64,000 nucleotides of DNA, from assembly GCA_019155185.1 (NCBI GenBank), contig CM032816.1:3795124-3859123 (forward strand), written 5' to 3'. The notes under the pieces are model-generated. The model was not told the origin of the DNA. It searched no databases and saw only the letters and a program-made list of their open reading frames with translations. Below, in pieces: positions 44,601 through 57,182 of the stretch. Made by a program: the position numbers and the translations under genes. The number at the start of each line of letters is the position of its first letter. Within the stretch, counting starts at the first letter, position 1. The DNA comes from Beaufortia kweichowensis. Its lineage: Eukaryota > Chordata > Actinopteri > Cypriniformes > Gastromyzontidae.

Positions 44601-47600
44601 TTTCCAAGCAGGCACTTATAATCTTTCAACACATCAATTCTGGCACTGCAGCCGCGGCATAAAGCTGAAGTGTTTGTCAGGAAACGTCTGTGTTTATATG
44701 GAATGTATGTGCATGTGTTTTCTCAGCTACGCGGCAACTTTCCAAAGATTTTGCCTAATGTTTTGCAAAGGTTGTATAAATGTTAGAAAACCAACATTCT
44801 TAAAATAATGTTAATGGAGCGTCCTTACGATGTTGATAAATGTTCTCACAATGTTTGTACAAAATGACACATTGTTTGAATGCCCTTTAAACATTGCATT
44901 TTTGAGGATGAAGCAGTTTTTAAGCATATTTGACAAGATGAATCAACAATTCTAGAATGTTTAAGTTGTTAAAGACGTCATGACATCAAAACAGGACCTT
45001 TGCTAGTCTTAATGTACTCCTACAGGTAGACCAAAAAAAACCCAGTAGACGCAAATATTTAAAAATGAAACTTTCTCTCCTGATAAAAGGGACCAAAAAG
45101 ATTGATGACTCATCCTGCACTATGCATGGTTTGTCCAATCAAAAAAAAATACCCCATCAACCTTCATACCTGTGATAAACCTAAAACATATTAGATGTTG
45201 TATAAAGTCACCTCTTTTTTGCTTAATCTCTGCTGCTCCTCCTCCTCTCTCCTCCGTTCCTCCTCCTCACGTAATTTACGACGTTCCTCTCGTTTTTTGT
45301 TCAGCTCCTCCAGTTCCAGCTCGGCTTCGGCCTGACGCTGGCGAAGTTGCTCCATCTCCTGGCTTTCCTTTTCCTGGTGGCTGCGTCGAATCCTCTCGAG
45401 CTTCATCTCTGTCTCTAGACCAGCGTCCATCTCTTTATTAGACCTAACAATGGGATTTACTCCTACACTCCTGTATGAAATTAAAAAGATGGAGTGACGT
45501 GAAAGAAAAACAGGGTCAGATATTACTACAGTGTACATACTGACATACTGATTCACTGATCATTTCATGCATATTGCACACAAAATTAAAAAGCTTTTAT
45601 GAATCTGGCAAGATCCAGTATCAGTTTTCCTGTAAACAAAGTCATATTTACAAGTGTCATCAAATATCTTGTTTAAGGTACTATGTAGCATGCTATATAG
45701 ACGTACACATTACATAGATATATGATGGTGTAAAACTAGTTGTTTGCTTTACATGTCAGTCAGAACTTTTCTTCCTGTCTAACTGTGTGGCTCTTGGCCA
45801 AAATAAGACTGCAGTGTGGACCAGACGTTATACCAAAGGTCTTGTTACTTGAGACTAGATATTAACTTACTCCCTTAACAGCCTTTTTGGAAATTTTCTG
45901 GCAAGCCTTTTTTGGCAGCTGCAATATTAGGTCATGCCTATGACATCAGCATCTATATTTAACTGGAGCATATTTTACACCTAGCATTTACTTTTTCCAT
46001 TTGTTTCCTTAAAATGTTAGTCAAAGTTTCTTGTACTAAAACGGCTGGACCGTTTTTCACTTTTCGACCCCTGAACAGACTGTGTGTGTACTTTCAGTCT
46101 TCTAAAACTTGTGCACCTTTAAGAATTAGGGTAAATCTTATTGGTTTTCATTGGCTGATCGCCTTTGCTGTCTATGTTTGAAACATAAAAAATTGCATAC
46201 TTATCTTTATGTGAATTAAAGGCAATTGACGTCAAACTTTACTATTACTCAACATTTTTTATGTAAACTTTTTTGACATTTTCAGCAAAATCGCTCATAT
46301 TATAAATCATTACTATAGGCTTAACATTGTAGTTGCAGATTTAAACAAAATATCTTGAAATAAAAATTATGTTAATAATTATATTAAATACATTAATTAT
46401 TTGTTTTACATTACAGAAAATAAAAGGGTGAATCTGTCAAAATAATCTAAAATAGTTTCTATATGAAAAAGCATTTTACCTAGGTGATCTTTTGTTTTTG
46501 AGCATCAGTGATGTCACTTCCTCAACAGCCGCTTCTCCATTTCCATTAGGCATCTTGTTGTCTTGCTGTAGGAAAACTTTAGAAGTGTATGACACTTTCA
46601 TTTCCCTCCTCTCCTCTTTCACCTGTAAACAACGGTATTTTTTCAGACACAGAAATATGTCATTTAATACTGTGCTTTTAATAGTCATCATTTCTCCTAC
46701 CTTGTTCTCCATTGGTGCTTTTGGTTCCTCTTGTTTTTCTTTTATGTCTCTGACATCCTCATGCCAATGATCTGGTCTCTGACTGCTCACCCTCTCACTG
46801 ATCTCAATTCGCCTCTCACTGCCCCTCCTCACTGGTCTTTTCTCCTCCACCTCCTCCACCTCCTGCTCTCTGTCTGGTGTTTGGTGATGCTGTATTGTGG
46901 TAGTGAAGCTGGTCTTCTCTCTCTGTGTAGATCTTGCATTCATTTTTTTGTCCTCCTCTTGCGACTCTTTCAAGCGGCCGTTCTCTTCCGTTCTTGGTTG
47001 TGTTCTTCTGTCCAGTTTTTGGGTCCAGTCGCTAAAGCCCTCATCTTCGTCGAGAGCTGTAGGGCTGCCGTAGGGTTTGAAGTCACCTTCATAGCTGTAA
47101 AACACATCAATTTTGGGTTTTGAACGTCATAAAACACAAAAGGTAGTTGTGTCAGAAAACACCTGCACACAATACCAATAGTACTCCACCCAATAATTGC
47201 AGAAAATGAAGGATTAAAAAACAAAAACAAGTATTTTTGACCCCGTTCCTTTGGGTTAGATGCTTTCACAAGACTGAGAGGCAGACCTAGTCACTTTTAT
47301 AAGGGATCTGAGCGAGTTAACCGTCAGCCAGGCATGAACGGCTCCATTCGGTGAGACCACATGGGCCCACACACCTGTACTGATGTTGCTTTTACCAGAA
47401 AAAGTATGCGATGATGTCAGTTTGCCAACCCATTAACACGAGAAGCTGACATCAAACACGCTGCTGAGAAAACAGATGTTTGAAGTGCCGGTGAGGATTT
47501 TGAAAGGTGGTGTTTGCTGTTGTTTTCTTTCGTTCACCCAGGGCAACCAGACGTGATATTCATAGGGATGAAACAATAGTAACTATATCACAAACAAGAA

Positions 47601-50600
47601 ATTTAAGGGGGTAGTGTGTCATTTCTGTGGCACTAGCGGTACTTTCAGTCTGCAAAAACAATTGCGGCTGGACTATGTGTTTTGTTCAACCAATGGCAGA
47701 CAGAGGAAGCGTTTGGGAGCAAACATTATTTTATTTTTTGTCTTTTTTTGCAAAACTTTTGCTGCAGTGGTGTAACTAATGCAACAAATTTGACCAATGT
47801 TACATTTTTGTAAAAGATTATTCAAAGGGTTCACAAAACAAGGTTAAAAGAGGATCTGACTGTTTTTAATGACACCAACTGCACCTCACATTGTTTTGCA
47901 TTCAATGAAAAGCCCTGAATTAAAATCTTTTTTATCCACCCAAAAGTTGCCTGAAAGGAATTTAGAGCACATTCCTCAAGATTATTAAACCGCTTTTTAA
48001 CAAAGCATGACGACTTTAACTCAACATTCAGTCAATACAATTTAACAGCCCAGTTAAAAACATAGATGTTTTATATACAGATGCCTAATTGTGTGAGACA
48101 GGTTTAATAACTCTTTCAAAGGCTTTATTAAAGACCTCTTTCCACGTTAAACACATCTAACATGTTTCCAAAAGATTTACGCGTCTGTAAGCCGAGAGTG
48201 AACCTCCAAGTCTTCTATGATCATGGATAATCACAGAGTTGCCCTAAAAGACAAATATCAAACAGTGAGCTTAGGGCTGTGTTTATCTTAAAACATCACA
48301 TATGAAAGATGTGAGGCAAGTCTGATGGTCTGATTAAAAGCAATGTGCTCTGGTGTGGGATATGACATAAACTCGTTTCCAAAGGCATGCCCAGCTGAAA
48401 TTCTTCAGAGGTTAGATCATGATGATAGACTGTGTGTGTGCAGGTTTGAATATACTTGTAAGGGCCAAAATTTAAAGTGTATAAGTTGTCCTCACTATTT
48501 AAATGCATAAAGATTGCAAAAACCAAAACTATGTTTTGATTTGAACGCTGTAGTTTAACTCACAGGTTGGTGTGATGCTTAGGTTTCGGGTTAGAGGTAT
48601 AAGGTGTGGTAAGTATCATTTTCTCAGTGTAGAAAACACAGTTTATTTATTTCCCAGCTAACAGGTAACATTCTCAGAACGTTCTTTAAAAGTTTTCTTA
48701 TCAAAAACTGTCTTGCAGTAACATTAAAACAGCTTTTTATTACTATTTAATATTTTTTAATATATTAATATTCTATTTTTTATTAATATAATCATTGCTA
48801 AACATTGCAAAAACATAATTAAAAGCGTTATAAAACGTTGTTTTTTTGTTTTATTTTAACATTGATAGTAGAACATTCAAAAATAACGTTTAGAACTTGT
48901 AACTTGTTTGGAATGTTAGCAAAGGGATTCTTAGACCATAGTTTGTTGGGTTACTATTAAACAAACAAAAATAGTAAGCGGTAACCTGTGTATACTGTAC
49001 AGCTGTCAGGAAGTACTAAGCTAGTATGTCATTACGAACGTTGCTTATGTCCCGTGCATTTCAGATGAAGAGCTGCTATGCAATAAAACAAGCTTAGCAA
49101 ATACCAGGCAAAGTGTGAGGAACATAAACACTTACGGGCCGGTCTCAGGCGGGATCACGCTGTCCTGAGGGGACCCAGCAGATCCAGACAGGCTGTGTTC
49201 ATTGCGGTAGGCTTCACGGGCCCGACGTCGTCTTTCCCTCTCTAGCTCTTCGGCATCTTCGATACTCCGCTGGGCCGTCACTCTGTGAGAAGATATGCGT
49301 GAACAACCGCTTTTGTTAGACCAGATGAGAATCATTTTTCTTTTTTGACTCGTACAGTATGAAACCATGCTCAAATGACAAATGATCCCTAGCCCAGGAG
49401 AGTGTTACTGACTGTGATACATAGAAGCTCTTAAAGATCTCCAGCAATAGTTTGTTTAGTCCCACGGTTGGGATTTGGAGCCAGTAGAACATCTGCTTTG
49501 GCATTCGACACCAAAAGTGATTGAGTGATGGAGATTTGGGAACCGTGTAACCTCACGCTCGAGACACTAAGGCAGTATTGTGTTTATTTAGCCCGTAAAC
49601 ACATGCAAACTCTGACACAGATATGCTCCTCACATCTACACGTATGTGAAGATAAATGTCTACTTTCTACAACAGACCCAAAAAACACCATGATTGCTGT
49701 ATTTGCTATTGCTAAGCCCTGCCAATTTCTCACAAATGGTAATGGCAGTAAGAATTAACTTTGTTTGTCCCAGGAGCTAAAGGGGTCTGCGTCATGGCTT
49801 AAGGTCTTAGTTTGGATTTTGAGTCAATTAAGGGTGCGTGCAGGTCACCAGTGACCCTCACAAGAATTTTAGGTCCTTCATTGAGGTCACAAGCTGCTAC
49901 ATTAGCTTTACAGCAAGTCGTAAAAGCACTCGTTGATAGATGAAAATTTGGTCAGCACTTTAAAGATAAAGATTCCAGACAGGACAACAAAAGTGTTTTA
50001 CAGCCTAATGGCATAAGTAATTACATCTTTTAGGGTTGGACAAACATTTTGTAATTGTCTAGACCTGGAAAACCTATGATGTTGTCCATTAAGCTGGTAC
50101 CCGTCACTGAACATATTGAGCTTGCACATAAAAATGCAGTATTTGAACTATAATTTTTAAATAAATTAAAAAAATTTAATCTTTAAAAAAAATATATAGT
50201 TTTTCATGAATAGATTAGATATCAACTATGAAATATTAAAGTGAAAAATGAAATAAACTATTGTAAGTGTGAAAGTAAACGGGTTAAATAACCTATATAC
50301 CAATACTCATAAAACCACAATAAACAATATCATATTCATTCATTCAAAAAAGTAAAACGACAAAGAATTGAAGACAAACAATAGATTACAATAGGTTTTG
50401 TTCAGTCAGACAGCAAAATTACATTTGCTGTTTTGGTTTTTGATCTCTTCTGCAGTTTCTGCATATTAAAATCTAGTGCCGCCTGAAAGGACTCAGACAA
50501 AGGAAATCCAGTGCAACACACAACTAAACCACATCTTGAAACTATGCATACAGTTTCACAAAAGGCTTACAGAGGCTTTCCCGTACCTCTGATTATTATA

Positions 50601-53600
50601 TGCTGTTAATCATTCAGAAGGAATTACTTCATATTTTGGCAGAAGCCTCATGAATGATGTCAATCCTGCCAGTGATGTCATTCCACATCTGATTTATGCA
50701 TCACTATCAGTCGGATTATGCAGCCTACTTTCCTTCATGTGGTGTGATGGTACTCTCTTCCAAAGTTCATGAAGTGAAAACAGATTTCTAGATTTCTAGT
50801 GTATTGTGAAACGTCGTTTGACGAAGCGTTTCTCATGCCTATTTTTGAAGTAAATGGGAAAGATAAAGTCTGGCTTAAATTCGTCTTGTATCACCTCCAC
50901 TGACCCAGTGTTGACTGAACTTCCACGGCCTGGTGCCCACAGGCAGAAAGCACTTGGAGGCGTTGACAGATTGGGAAATGTTTTTCGCTATTGTTGCCTG
51001 CCCTAATTTACCACAGCCAATTCTGGTCATGCAGAGGCAAGGCTGAGCTAGACGGGTCAGTCACACAAATGGGTCACATGGAGCTTGACCTTTGACCTGG
51101 GTTTTCCTTTCCAAATCTTAACCGTACAATGTGCCGATTGTCTAATATTAAAACATTTTACTTTCATGCGACAGTTGATTGATAGATAGTCTTAGGGTAA
51201 GACATTTTGCGTTGAAGTTGATGAATAATGATGAATAAATGTACAGTAAATACATATTGTGCAGTCTTTAATAAGTTTGTTGATGTTGCCTGTAGATCTC
51301 ACTAGGCTTCTACTGTACCACCTCCTTTCTCCAACTTTGCCGTTTTCTGATCCTCATTGTATGAAAGAACGATTTGTTCTTAATTGAAACCATATAAATG
51401 TTCTCTTTTGTTCTTCTTTCTGCCTGTTTACAAAGAACCAAATCCTGCCATTTGAGATGTGAATGCTTTAGGTATTTCCTCCTCTCTCTCTTAAAGTCTG
51501 TTTTAAAGCGTGGCCATGGGCTTTATTGACTGATGCCAGATGATGTCATCATAAAAAGACAGATTTACACAGTAACAGAGAGTTATTGTCCCAGACAAAG
51601 ACAGTATCGGCTGTCAGCGGCCATGACTTTATATAGGATTCCTTAACGACTGACGGCATTTCTAAAGCATTGATCTAAGATGTGAAAAGTGTGTCGTGAA
51701 TCATGAGGACTGTGATGTGTAATTATATAGTTTAATCTATGCAGATTGGTACTTTTCGCACTTTAAGGATGAGAGGAGATTCCTGAGCTTCTTAACATAC
51801 TTCTATAATTATTTTCTTATGCTTTTCATGTGTTAATTATAATAATAATTTGGCCGGGGACAAATGTCACAATACGACGTGTGTGTCCTTCAAACCTAAT
51901 TGAGTACAAAAGATACACGGTCCATTTCTAAAAGCCGCTTTTTAATGTGTCATTATGTCTTGTTAAAGACCACTGACTCACGTCTGGTCCAGATTGAGAG
52001 ACAGCCACTAAAACATCAGCAAAGAAACAAATGACTCTTGTAATGCTTAGCTAAACATAACAGCTCAGAAGTGCCCTGGAGTGTTTACTCTACTGTGCTC
52101 CCTAAATCGGTGAACCTTGGCAAAGCGCTCCGCCACAGGGACGGTAAAGTTTATTCCCCCTTTCAGTCAAACCGCTAAACCCCCCGCATTCCTGCAGCCC
52201 TTATCACAGTATCGTAAACAGAAGAGCCGCTTACGTAAAGTTCTGGGATTAGGGGGTCATGGCTTTGACCGCAATGAGAGAGGCTTTTCATACAGGTTAA
52301 AAACGAAAGCAGGAAATAATTTACACATCATTGATTCTTTCATTTACAGTATTTATTTTCTCCAGTGTTTACTCGATTTGTCTTTTCATTTCGTCTTGAT
52401 TGAGGAAACAGCTCATTTTAAAGCCTGCCAAACGGTTTGGCAGATCCTCGTTGCGAGTTTAACAGACGAAAAAACCCAGTAAAGTGACTTATTATTTTCC
52501 TTTCTTTGCATAACAGCCCAGCAAAACCATGATTTTGCCAGTTGGTACTGCTGGTCAGTGACATATTTGGGATTGAAGACATTAAGATATTGGGTAGGTC
52601 ATTTTGGAGATCATACTATTGGACAGAAACTGAGTGCAAGATGAGTCATCAAAGTTTGGATCTGTTTTCCTAGAAAAAAAACACTGTAGATTTCTAATGT
52701 ATTGAGTATACCTCTTATAAACGACTTTTGTCAGCTTTAAGGAGTACGCAACTATTTAGCGGACAGACTAAAACGTACAAAGGTATTGTTTGGTTTTGAT
52801 TCAATTACGTCTCTAAAAATAAGGACAGAAATGGAAAAACGACTGAATTATTTCTCTAGCTGATATTACAAGTGTACAGTCAGCAATTTTAATAACACAC
52901 CCATTAATCCTTGTTTAAAGCCCAGTTTAAAAAGTATCATTACAACAAGTAGGTTAACTATAACTACAGTACCTTCAGTCAGTTTCTATAGTCTAATGTA
53001 AAGTATGTGCTACTATTCTTAATAATAGTATGATCTCCACTGTGAATGTCAAGTGTTTTTGTAATCTGTAATGGTTTTCAAAACCACTCGAGTGTATATA
53101 AAACATTGTATTCACAGAAATGTATTTGACATATCCGGCATTTGTCTTAGCAAACCACAAAGCGGTTCTGGCTGAATAGAGCTTATTAATAGAGAAAGCT
53201 GCTGGTTGAGTGTGAGAAAAAGCTGTTTTTGGCAACACTGAAAAGCATTGGGAAATAAATCCACCCGATCTGTCATTAATGTAACCAGTTCGCTGAGTGT
53301 TTGACAAAGCACACCTGATCCACCTGAAATCCAGTCTGTACAGCACTGAATACAGTAACAATATGCACATCCTGTGAGATTACGGTATTGTTTTTGTTTC
53401 TTTTATATGCGGTGTGCTATTGTTTATAAGCTATTTAGTGAACACCTGATTCTTTGCCTGAGGAATGCTGAATGGACGTGTAAAACATGTACAAAAACAC
53501 ATTTGCAAATTGAGTTACAGTAAAGATATTTGATTAGTTTTAGTGTGTTTCTGGGAATCAAACCCATGACCTAAGAGCGATGTGATCTACCTACTGTGCT

Positions 53601-54597
53601 AAAACCCTTTAAAATGTTAAACATTAAAGCTTTGGTTGGACATTTGGAAATCTCCTAACAAATATACTTTTACTGCACTTTTACTAGTCAAATCAGTGTT
53701 AGTCACTATAACCGAGGTCATTAGGTCACATCTTCTTAATTTAATTATGGGGCCCGTGTCCCCTAAACCCCCGCTTCCCTTCACCACAACCCCACAGAAC
53801 CTCTGGAAGACATTCTTGCTCATAAAAGTCACACTAAACTACACATGACATCTTCTCTCCATTAAAACAACAAGGTGTGAAGTGACAAATGCTTATTTCA
53901 TTTGTTATTAGTTCATTTGTTATTAGACGAGATAAATTGTGCTCGGTTGATTGTTGTGTTTTTAAAATCTACAGGTAAATCTGTATTAAACTGCTTCACT
54001 GGTAGATTTCAAGGTTTTGTTTACCTTATTGATCATCACAAACACATTATATGTACATTATATCTACTGTATCAAGATTATAAATATTGCATGCATTTCA
54101 CTGTAGTTTTCATCTATAGCTCATTCATTCAATTTATTCTATCTATTAAGCTGTTTTATACAAAAAAATTACCAATAATTTTATTATTATATACATCTAG
54201 TTTGTGTGACCATGTTAATAGAAAAACTACATGAAAAACTGTATCAATGGTATGGAAATGGTCACCAGTTACATGACCTACACTTCACTTTATAAACAAA
54301 TGTTAACTTCTAATCTAAATTAATAAGTATAAAATTCAATTAAAGTTTCATTTATGATTATATCAGCTACCATTTTACAACAAAGGCTAACTGGTAAAAA
54401 AGTAGGCTAACATGCATCTCCTGACAAATGCTTCTTCCTCCTGAAAAACATCTTCCCATCATCACACCTAAACAGCCGGCTTTAAACCTTACATTTCTTT
54501 TTGTAAAAAATACTCTAGTTTTAATAAACACTTCTCACCTCAGGAGGTTTTGCAGACCTTGCTTGCTGGAGTTTCGTCTCACCAATGCACTTGACAT
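38687..54597 (-). CDS. lsp1b: lymphocyte-specific protein 1 (LSP1), caldesmon-like C-terminus
   Basis: Twelve coding exons on the minus strand: 54,597-54,539; 49,282-49,136; 47,094-46,701; 46,622-46,480; 45,470-45,212; 44,569-44,429; 41,855-41,812; 41,455-41,374; 41,035-40,895; 39,974-39,876; 39,092-39,000; 38,860 onward. All joins are GT/AG and in frame through residue 570. LSP1 is a cytoskeletal F-actin-binding protein, best known in leukocytes and endothelium. Seen: start MSSALVRRNSSKQGLQ; TAQRSIEDAEELERERRRR; a highly charged coiled-coil stretch (about 275-365, ELEELNKKREERRKLREEEE); ITERTESLNRSLKKSNSFKK; KIDDKLEQYTQAIE; then caldesmon-type modules KNLFEAGEAWNQ, GVANLINHWVKGSPEGG and KPGDVLQKKNMWE; and near the end GKRYKFVVTGHGKYEK. 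The last exon is ambiguous: reading on reaches TAA at 38,687-38,689, but a good donor after 38,752 suggests another downstream exon. The suffix b is by remembered synteny. Confidence 0.93.
40027..40064. repeat. (TCTA)n microsatellite
   Basis: A short tetranucleotide run lies in an lsp1 intron. Confidence 0.9.
40633..40858. mobile_element. foldback MITE, fullest copy in window
   Basis: It lies in the lsp1 intron just before the 40,895-41,035 exon. The left end tttattcatgctcatgtc and right end gacatgagggtgaataaa (40,809-40,826) are inverted. Inner blocks (ttcttctgcacaacac... and ...cttctttcgtgttccac) are also mutually inverted, giving a long imperfect hairpin. The tail gtgaactaatt resembles the tail at position 31-46. 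It is non-coding. Confidence 0.7.
42514..43219. mobile_element. decayed transposon with about 30-base terminal inverted repeats
   Basis: The left end acaacagcggtaggacaaag (continuing taatggaaa) and the right end, whose reverse complement reads acaacagtggttggacaaaa (continuing taatggaaa), are inverted repeats with about four differences in 30. The 0.7-kb interior has no intact transposase. TIR length and form suggest a Tc1/mariner-like non-autonomous copy, but the family is not proven. It sits in the lsp1 intron between exons 44,429 and 41,855. Confidence 0.6.
43258..43425. repeat. foldback repeat
   Basis: ggaagacgtttcatcactca and the later atgagtggtgaagcatcttg are imperfect inverted arms around about 45 bases. 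Together with the transposon before it and the SINE after it, this forms a nest of repeats in one lsp1 intron. Confidence 0.55.
43428..43580 (+). repeat. tRNA-derived SINE with conserved tail
   Basis: The head ggttagcttagttggtacag resembles a tRNA A box, and aaggtcatgagtac matches the B-box region. The tail tgtaagtcgttttggatata, then agcatctgctgaatg, is the conserved fish SINE tail, ending in an aaatgtaa repeat. It is inserted in an lsp1 intron, antisense to the gene. Confidence 0.75.
44720..44900. repeat. dispersed AACGTT-type repeat fragment
   Basis: Repeated aatgttagaaaaccaacatt and aatgttctcacaatgtttgt phrases resemble the interval 48,650-48,960. Both belong to a fish repeat built on attctcagaacgttct motifs. 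Assignment is by eye. Confidence 0.35.
45485..46479 (-). other. lsp1 intron, nothing specific seen
   Basis: About 1 kb of AT-rich intron lies between coding exons 4 and 5. No repeat, RNA gene or nested exon was recognised. Confidence 0.5.
47095..49135 (-). other. lsp1 intron 2 with a repeat fragment
   Basis: This 2-kb intron lies between coding exons 2 and 3. A repeat fragment at about 48,650-48,960 (acattctcagaacgttcttt near its start, atagtttgttgggtta at its end) is related to 44,720-44,900. No nested gene was seen. Confidence 0.45.
49283..54538 (-). other. lsp1 intron 1 (5.3 kb)
   Basis: The largest intron. It contains a partial AT-rich MITE copy (50,200-50,290) and a minus-strand tRNA-derived SINE (about 53,535-53,605). 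Open frames up to 121 codons occur (52,117-52,482) but show no domain or splice support. Large first introns of immune genes often carry alternative promoters; none can be shown here. Confidence 0.5.
53535..53605 (-). repeat. tRNA-derived SINE relic
   Basis: On the minus strand, gcacagtaggtagatcacat resembles an A-box region and ggtcatgggtttgattccca is a B-box match. The 3' tail is not evident. Not a functional tRNA: the stems are not conserved. Confidence 0.6.
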
Positions 54598-54700
54598 TGT
54601 TTCTACTCCCTTCAAGCTTCTCGTGGAATTCTGGGAAGTTTCTGTATTCCGATGAATGCGATTCACAAAGACTCGCACACGCTCGCGCTCTTTCCTGGAC
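54598..54700 (-). other. lsp1 5' UTR and proximal promoter region (approximate)
   Basis: Sequence upstream of the ATG at 54,597 carries GGAA-type (ETS-like) words on the minus strand and no TATA box. The exact start of transcription cannot be placed. ETS-driven TATA-less promoters are usual for leukocyte genes, so this is compatible with lsp1 but not proof. Confidence 0.35.
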
Positions 54701-54891
54701 GCTCGGCTTTTGAGGAGAGATCCACGCGGCAGTGGCTTCTGTCTCACACACACAGGCTTTAGTCACACGCTTTCCCCTCCTCTTTCTCTCCTCCTCTCCT
54801 CCCTCAGTTTTTTTTTCTTGCATGTGGTTCTCATTGAGCGAGCTCAAACCATAGCCTAACATCTTTCCCCCTCCTTTCTCTCATTTTGCAG

Positions 54892-54918
54892 GCTCATGTG
54901 GCCGTCCCGGGGGAGAAT
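54892..54918 (+). other. orphan candidate microexon, plus strand
   Basis: A 27-base segment is preceded by a near-ideal pyrimidine tract ending ctcattttgcag and followed by gtaagttg. In frame 1 it encodes AHVAVPGEN without a stop. It lies about 300 bases upstream of the lsp1 start codon on the opposite strand. No partner exons were found, so it is either a piece of an unrecognised or antisense transcript or a chance pair of splice sites. Confidence 0.3.
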
Positions 54919-57036
54919 GTAAGTTGATACCCCCCCACTCCATGCTATGAATCCAGACCCCCACAAACCCCCCATCCCGAACCCAGAACTGAACCTTTAT
55001 TTACAAAGTCAACAGAGCTCACTTACAGAATAACTTGCAAACAAACATTCGGATAGAATTTTATCTATCATTGTTTGTCTCGCATTTAAGAAAGGAAAAT
55101 ATCTAAATATCTCTATTGTTTCTCTTCCTAACAATGAGATTAAATGCACTTTCGGTTTGAACTCCTTCTTCTCACATTCTTCTGAGAAAGAGACCCTAGT
55201 AATTTTGTCCTGTGACCTATACTAACTAGGGTCTCTTATGTGTCTTGTAGGGTTTCAGAAGAGATCTCAACAATGTAAAATATCATACATTATTCTAGGA
55301 CAAAGTTATCTAAGATATTATATTTATTCACAATAGTTTAACAGCTCTATATTGTAATTCTATATCAATAGTTTTATTGATAATGCAGTACAGAGACAGT
55401 CTAAGTTTTGTCTATTTTTGGGGGGACAATGCTGATACTTATATTCCTAAGAAATATCTTACACTACAACAGAGCTACATCTGAGCCACAAAATGTTTCT
55501 TTTTACGACCCTGTAGAGAAGAGTTTTGTTTTAGTGTAGTATTAAGACGTTTAATTACTGTAACTAAGTTTTATTTTTATACTCTGTATACTTTAGACAA
55601 AGTTTTCATTATAGAAATGAGTAAAAATTTTGTTCATTTTTTGATATTCCTACGAAAATATATTACTGAAATAAAAAGTGAAGAGTGTAACTTTTACAGC
55701 TTGTAAAGGTAATGTTTAGTTTAAGTATTGTTTTTTAAGGGATTTTTTTGTAGAGTACTTGCTAAGTAAGAGGGATACTTTTTTTTGTCAAAGAGAAATG
55801 CTTTCTTGTCAAATGATAACATTTTGATTAAATATTTATAAATTTTGATTGTCAATGTGATCAAGGTTGATACAGTTTTAAAGAAGTAATTAGCTTTGAG
55901 TAATGCTTACTTTATAGACAGAGTAATTAGTGACTAATCTAAATACAACATTTACCATAAAAATTAAAAAATATTAAAAATAAAAATTTACTTAAAAATA
56001 TTTTTACTTTTCTCAACTAACACAGATTGAGAGATGATATTTATACTTAAAATAATAGCTTATATAACATAACACACGACTATTTAAGTGAACTGCAAAG
56101 AATATGTAAGTATTAAGTATTAAATATTGTGAAAAATACAAAATTAATAACTTTTTCCAAATGCACCCCTCGTCTGCCATTGGTCCTGCCCCAAACTCAC
56201 ATCACTGGTCAAGCCAATGTTTCTATGTCAGGCTAATTGAGCTGTGTAAACAAAACAAGCAAAACTGAAAGCACCACAGTGACAACCTACAAATGGCTTA
56301 CTTATAATGTGCAGAAAAATGACACACTTTAACTTTAATTGTCAAGCACCCAAACCAAAACGGCTATTTTCTCCATTTGTTTCACACGTTTCCATAGTAG
56401 CATGTTCACACTATCCCTCATTTTACTCCCTAATTCACCACACACAGTCCATCTCATCTACTGAAGCACTCGCATTGTTAACTCTGTTACTATGGTAAAC
56501 TACACACCGCTCGGGCCAGCGGAGCTGTTATGATCGTTTTCCTGACAATAAAGGCACTCAGCTCTTGCAGTGCTCAGCACTTTACTGGGTCATGTTTAAC
56601 AAGCCCGTTCCTCACTTCTACACAACCGGCCCACACAGAAAAGGGGAATTTTAAGGAAGAATCCCTTTAGAAGTACTTTAGTACTGTAACTGACTATCTG
56701 TTTGAGTTTCTGTTTGAGTTTCTGTTCATGGAAATTGTGCAGGAACAAGTGACATTTCCCGCTGGGAAATATGGCATATGCTGGTAACTGTGGTTTGAAA
56801 CATGGTACATGTTGGTACAGCTGGCGAAGATGATTTTTAGAGCATTGTAGCTAATTTACCAGCAAATTAACAGCTTGGACCAGATATAATTGGGTCACGG
56901 GACATTGTAGATTATTGGACCTTATCTACAGCAAACTTTTTTATAGCCATAAGTGATACCTAAATACCTAGAAAGTCACTTCAACAAGCTAGCTAGGACT
57001 CTGAAAAGGTAAATGCGCAAAAACCTTTAGGAAAAT
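54919..57036. other. intergenic upstream of lsp1, AT-rich, no gene seen
   Basis: A short hairpin sits at about 55,186-55,240 (agagaccctagt / actagggtctct). Beyond this no coding or RNA feature can be supported. Confidence 0.45.
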
Positions 57037-57182
57037 TAGCCATGGTTTTATTATAGTAAAAACGCTAACCATGTTTTTTTTATTCAGTGATTACCTATTT
57101 GTATAACCAGTTTTAAAAGGTTTAAGTATAAAGGTTTAAATATAGTCATGTTCTTTTATTTATTATAAAACCATGGTTATTT
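57037..57182. repeat. foldback element with ACCATGGTT ends, second copy
   Basis: ccatggttttattatagtaa near the left and ttattataaaaccatggtta at the right are inverted ends, matching the style of 38,426-38,542. It is non-coding. Confidence 0.6.

Noticed and set aside
52117..52482. 121-codon frame inside lsp1 intron 1
   Set aside because: No domain, no splice context, and a low-complexity tail; likely chance.
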